A stretch of 64,000 nt of DNA from Medicago truncatula. Its lineage: Eukaryota; Streptophyta; Magnoliopsida; Fabales; Fabaceae. The number at the start of each line of letters is the position of its first letter. Position 1 is the stretch's first letter. Below, piece after piece: positions 60,001 through 64,000 of this stretch. The position numbers and the translations under genes are program-made. The notes under the pieces are model-generated. The model was not told the origin of the DNA, searched no databases, and saw only the letters and a program-made list of their open reading frames with translations. Where the stretch lies: NCBI RefSeq assembly GCF_003473485.1, contig NC_053042.1:43063262-43127261 (forward strand). The letters are read 5' to 3'.

Positions 60001-62652
60001 GCCAGATTTCACTCAACTCCTTCTTTATTGAGTGTGATTGCTTCCGATAGGATAATTGGATCGGAGTTGCAGAGTGGTGCATGAGTAAGTCAAACCAGAT
60101 GAAGTTTTGGACAACAAAAATATCTCATATGAGCAGATAAGGTGGAACATATTTTAGGTCAGTGGCTAAATCCAAATGAGGAAGCCATTGGGAAAGACTT
60201 GTCTTTGTTCAAGAACAATTTTCTCATTGCAACTTTGTTTTAGGGAACAAAAAGAGGGAGTATTGAAAGTAGATTCTAGAAGGAACATGACAGCTAATAA
60301 GTGAATAGGTGTCAGTATAAATAAGTCATAAGTGGGTGTAGATAGGATAGGGAGACACTCTATAATTGTAACAGTCAAACTGTACTCAGGTGCAAAAGGG
60401 AACATCTCCCTTGAAAGAGGGTGTTTTTGCCCTTTGCAGAGCGAATAAACACACAATAGTCTTGGATGTTTGTGATGTACCATTACTAGAACCAGGCCAT
60501 TATCAAATGGGAAGGCAATGAAGGTATCACACTCATAAGTAGATGTCACCGTTTGTTGGCTTTCAGTGTATCATATGCAAGATTACAAAACTTTTATCAA
60601 TATTAAGAAGACCCGTAGATGCGTCGTAAGAAGAGCAGATCAGATGGAGGAGAGTCGGGTCAAAAGAGGTAGAGGAAGACCTAGGAAAACTATAAGAGAA
60701 ACCATTAGAAAGGATTTAGAGGTCAATGAGTTGGATCCAAATATGGTTTATGATAGAACACTATGGCGTAATTTGATCCATGTAGCCGACCCGCTTAGTG
60801 GGATAAGGCTTGTTTGTTGTTGTTGTTTGAGTTGAAAAAACCCTCCTGAAACAGCTAGTTTGTATATTTTTGCCATGTGTGGATCATATCTCTTATGAGA
60901 AGGAATGTGTGTGTGTGTGTTGGTGGGATAGCTGTTGTAAGTATAATAATATTGTTCCTATAAGTAATACAATGGTGTATATGCATCAAAACTAAAGGAC
61001 TTATGCAAAGCCAGCCTCCGAAAACCGGCCAAAAGAAAATTCTTTTTAACTAATTTTCGTAAACGCCCTGATTTCCGCTCCGGAAATTAGTAAAAGAACT
61101 TCTTCTATTCCCAACAAGGGAAGGGAATAGATACCGCTCCTTTACCGTTCCCGGAAGGGAAAGCGCTCGCCGCTTTACCCGCTTTATCTCCTTATGCATT
61201 CTCTACTCGCTCACCGTAACAAGATCTTTGTTTCTTTCCTGAGCTCCATACACCTAACTTTATCCCGTATGGAGCCACCATCGTCGTTAATCCTGCCTAT
61301 TATCAGTGCATGTATATATTTTGGATAATAAGTTTGTTTCCTTTGTTACTGCAGACCCAGGGAATGAGACCCGGTGTTGTGCCGTATAGAAGCACACTAT
61401 CTGCTTTGAAGAGAATAGCTCACGAGGAGGGCATTCGTGGGATGTACAGGTTGGTATCATTTATTATCCAATACAACATTGTGGTCGTTGTATAATGCTT
61501 TATAATTAATAATTTATTGACATCTGAGATATTACCATAAACAGTGGTCTTGTACCTGCTCTGGCTGGTATCAGTCATGTAGCCATCCAGTTTCCAACAT
61601 ACGAGAAAATAAAATTTCATTTAGCAAATCAAGGTAAATTTAATGCTTGTTTTAGACTTTTAGTTCCTTTGTGGCGATTAAAGAGTTTCAGCAGTTGATG
61701 AATTTGATCATTATTTTGTATCAGATAACACAACAGTGGATAAGCTCGGCGCACGTGATGTTGCAATTGCCTCATCAGTCTCCAAAATTTTTGCATCCAC
61801 GTTGACATATCCTCATGAGGTATATGCTGAATGCTTGACTCAGTTTTGTTAAACATATTCATGCACAATCATACCTAACTAGCTTCCTAGCCGTGCAAAT
61901 GAACGACCTTACCATTTATAAATCGATTTTCAATGTTTAAACAAAAGCAAAAGTGTATTCACTATTCAGCCTCCTTAACGTTGGACCTTTTCAGGGTCAC
62001 CACAAACTTTGAAGTCCTCTCAACTATTACTCAAATTGACCCTTCAGTTCAACTTTTAACTTGACATTCATGTGAAAAAACTATGTTCATCCATATGTGT
62101 CAATCCAGACAATTGGTTGATTTACTTATTAATTAAATTATAATGTTAATGAATTTTAAATCTTCCTGTATTAATAATCTTGATGATAACCGCACATCTT
62201 TGATCAAACTGCATAATGTCAGCTGTTTCTTGAAATATTTCTCTTAACATTTTGAGTTTGATTGCTACTAAACTCTTGTCACATTTCCTTCCTTTTATCC
62301 GCCACCATAGAAAGCCATTTACCACCTATTGGTTTGAGAATAATTCATGAGTTCCTTGTTTCTCTTTTTTATGCTCTGAGGAGACTAGCATCCAAAAGTA
62401 TAAAATGTTTTTGTTTCTGGTTTGCAGGTTGTTCGATCCAGATTGCAAGAACAAGGACACCACTCAGAGAAGCGATACTCTGGTATGACAGACTGCATTA
62501 GAAAGGTATTTCAACAAGAGGGACTTTCTGGATTTTACCGTGGGTGTGCCACCAATCTTCTGAGGACAACCCCAGCTGCCGTAATCACATTCACCAGTTT
62601 TGAAATGATACACCGTTTTCTAGTTTCTCTTTCCCCTTCTGACCCACAATAG
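57019..62652 (+). CDS. NDT1: NAD+ transporter, mitochondrial carrier family (NDT type)
   Basis: Nine exons: 57019-57094, 57218-57313, 57864-57970, 58252-58297, 58421-58530, 61355-61449, 61545-61633, 61725-61819 and 62428-62652, giving 312 residues, the usual size of plant NDT proteins. All three carrier repeats are present, with [10 protein letters not shown] (from residue 35), [10 protein letters not shown] (from 136) and PHEVVRSRLQ (from 236), and matching GMYRG / GMYSG / GFYRG second motifs. Blocks such as [36 protein letters not shown] and [23 protein letters not shown] fit Arabidopsis NDT1/NDT2, which exchange NAD+ with ADP or AMP across organelle membranes. NDT1 rather than NDT2 is inference, and plastid or mitochondrial placement cannot be read here. 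Intron 5 is 2.8 kb and full of TE remains. The 5' flank is CT-rich and carries an overlapping uORF. Confidence 0.92.
58678..58860 (+). mobile_element. LTR-like segment 1 in carrier intron 5
   Basis: Shares agtgaataggtgt.agtataaa, gatgtagatagga, and cccttgaaagagggtgtttt with the segment at 60250-60470, including a purine-rich run just before. Probably related LTR ends of a Ty3/gypsy-type element. Confidence 0.55.
59330..60060 (+). pseudogene. Decayed Ty3/gypsy-type polyprotein fragment
   Basis: The plus strand retains a GLTN.PAT motif with a following FFDD-type catalytic Asp pair (about 59585-59680), then a YLEHVI segment and a LLKKGVFH segment, in the order reverse transcriptase to RNase H. 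Stops and frameshifts are frequent, so it is non-functional. It lies between the two LTR-like segments. Confidence 0.65.
60250..60470 (+). mobile_element. LTR-like segment 2 in carrier intron 5
   Basis: Begins after a purine-rich aaaaagagggag run and shares the motifs listed for 58678-58860. It is longer by an insertion near its left end. Confidence 0.55.
60590..60840 (+). pseudogene. 3' end of an RTE-type LINE
   Basis: Open frame with [20 protein letters not shown], then [14 protein letters not shown] and [15 protein letters not shown], followed by a (TTG)n tail at about 60811-60828. This C-terminal block and the short simple-repeat tail are typical of plant RTE-clade LINEs. 5'-truncated. 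Confidence 0.7.
60995..61298. other. GC-richer block, possible organellar DNA insertion
   Basis: This block in carrier intron 5 is visibly richer in G and C than the rest of the intron, with runs such as ccgttcccggaagggaaagc and gctcgccgctttacccgc. Its composition is unlike the nearby TE debris and reminds me of plant mitochondrial intergenic DNA. I cannot name a mitochondrial gene in it. Confidence 0.4.
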
Positions 62653-64000
62653 CATTCTTTGTAAAGATGAGCCCGATTCAAAAAAAGTTAGTTTAGTTGA
62701 CAAATATTTCTTTTGATGATTAAATTAAGATCTCATTCTTTGAGATTCTTGATTGTTTATCACGTTAGAAGGTAGATTTCCGCCCTCCCCAAATCACACT
62801 TGTGCAGGGAGTAATTGACTTGTAGGCGGACAGAGGTCTTGTTATCATAAATTTTAAAAAGTGATGATGACGATAAATGTTAAGAATGAACACAGTGCAT
62901 ATTTTATTATGAAACTGCTGACGAATGAGATCCAGCAGAACATTCTCTAGTTCGACCACACTGCTTCACATCTCATGCATATAGGGTCTTCGAGTCATTT
63001 GTTTTTCTGTTAGCCATGCCAGATAGAAGTAGTACGATTGACTGCTACTACTTTATTTCTGTTGAACTGTTAAATATACCTAATAGATGATATTACCGCT
63101 GCCCCTATAGCATTGTAGTCGATAACTCTTTTTTTCCCTTCATTTTTCTGTTCTAAACAAGACGACGAAATTCAATAGTTTGAATAACTCAATCTGTGTA
63201 CACATAATTTTACTGGTATACTTTTTACTATTTTATTTACATGGAACAAAGATATTTTATTTAGAGAGCATTTGTATAAGCAGCTTACCACACAAGTATT
63301 TGTGTGCTGTTTAAATAAGCTATTTGGTTAACTTTTTTTTGTTGCTGAAATCTATTTGGTTAACTTGCGAAACTAACTTACGTAACTGTTACCTGTATAT
63401 GCTATTAGACAAACCCAAATAAACTTTGTTAATTTTTCCCTGGTTTCTATGACTACTAGGAAATCAAACTGTAACTTCCATGTCTTTACAAAAAGCACCC
63501 TATGCTACAAATGAGTTCCATTGTTGCTGTACTGCTGGGGGGTGGGATATAATGTGTGCCTTTATGGAGATATTGAATGTGATACCTTATCATCATGCAC
63601 AAGAAAGGCAATGAGGCTAGTGGCAATCACATTAATTTGAGGACTATAGTAGGTCCTTGTTAAACTTAGGTTGAACGCAACTGCCCTTAAAAAAAATATA
63701 TAGTGTCACCACTAGTTATTATCATTATAACAAAATATCTAACGTTAGAAACGATGAGAATGAAAATGTCAAGGATTGCTTTTCCTTTTAGATTTTATCA
63801 CAACATAAAAAAGTACAATAAAGAAAATGGAACAAAGGCCGTTACTGACTCAAAATGGAGGATCAATGCTTTTTGAAGAGTTGCTTTTCTCTTTTAAAAT
63901 TCTATCAAACAAGGAACAAAATGCAACTAAACATGGGGTTTACTAGAGTTCATAGATAGTTCTTGTAGGATAGTAGATATAGTGTGTCCACTTTAAATGC
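62653..64000. other. 3' flank of the NAD+ carrier gene
   Basis: Probable 3' UTR, then AT-rich spacer. A short inverted pair (ataagcagcttaccacacaa and tgtgtgctgtttaaataagc) lies at about 63277-63330. No further gene recognised. Confidence 0.4.

Noticed and set aside
1..64000. CRISPR arrays, prokaryotic operons, phage or bacterial systems
   Set aside because: No regularly spaced repeats, Shine-Dalgarno-linked gene sets or bacterial-type genes; all real genes are spliced or plant-specific.

Overview
The window looks like nuclear DNA of a legume, probably a Medicago-type species. Evidence: strongly AT-rich spacers; spliced genes with GT-AG introns; several copies of a tRNA-derived SINE whose 3' part ("…ctaggctacatgac…" plus poly-A) is, from memory, legume-typical; and many plant MITEs. 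Species assignment is inference. There are no prokaryotic operons, CRISPR arrays or functional rRNA/tRNA genes.

Protein genes, left to right: a DUF3511 small protein (710-1030, -); a possible 83-aa orphan protein (4440-4691, -); a 13-exon heparan-alpha-glucosaminide N-acetyltransferase-like membrane protein (5992-10370, -); a 9-exon kynurenine-aminotransferase-like PLP enzyme (12245-15670, -); an intronless basic 150-aa plant protein (21375-21827, +); an 8-exon SAP30-binding-protein/HCNGP-like regulator (31228-36099, +); two tandem DUF789 paralogs (42048-44073 and 49896-52509, both -); and a 9-exon NAD+ carrier of the mitochondrial carrier family, NDT type (57019-62652, +). I rebuilt every multi-exon gene by hand from splice signals; each gives one uninterrupted frame (476, 403, 419, 322, 309 and 312 aa). 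The genes do not form a pathway; this is ordinary mixed plant gene space.

The rest is mostly repeats. Regions 1.7-3.1 kb and 17-30 kb hold decayed LINEs, SINEs, Stowaway, Harbinger-like and foldback MITEs, and a 1,225-bp solo LTR that splits a LINE. Region 39-53 kb is a direct segmental duplication: block A about 39158-44424 and block B about 45438-52862, each with one DUF789 gene, differing by later TE insertions. Region 55.2-55.8 kb is an AT-rich tandem repeat. The largest intron of the NAD+ carrier gene (58531-61354) holds Ty3/gypsy-type debris, an RTE-type LINE tail and a GC-richer block that looks organellar.

I found no clearly new biological system. The most useful observations are: the segmental duplication with diverged splice sites (a GC-AG intron in copy 1, a changed acceptor in copy 2); the solo LTR inside a LINE; nested retroposon and MITE insertions with intact target-site duplications; long foldback elements able to make hairpin RNA; and an overlapping uORF on the NAD+ carrier gene.
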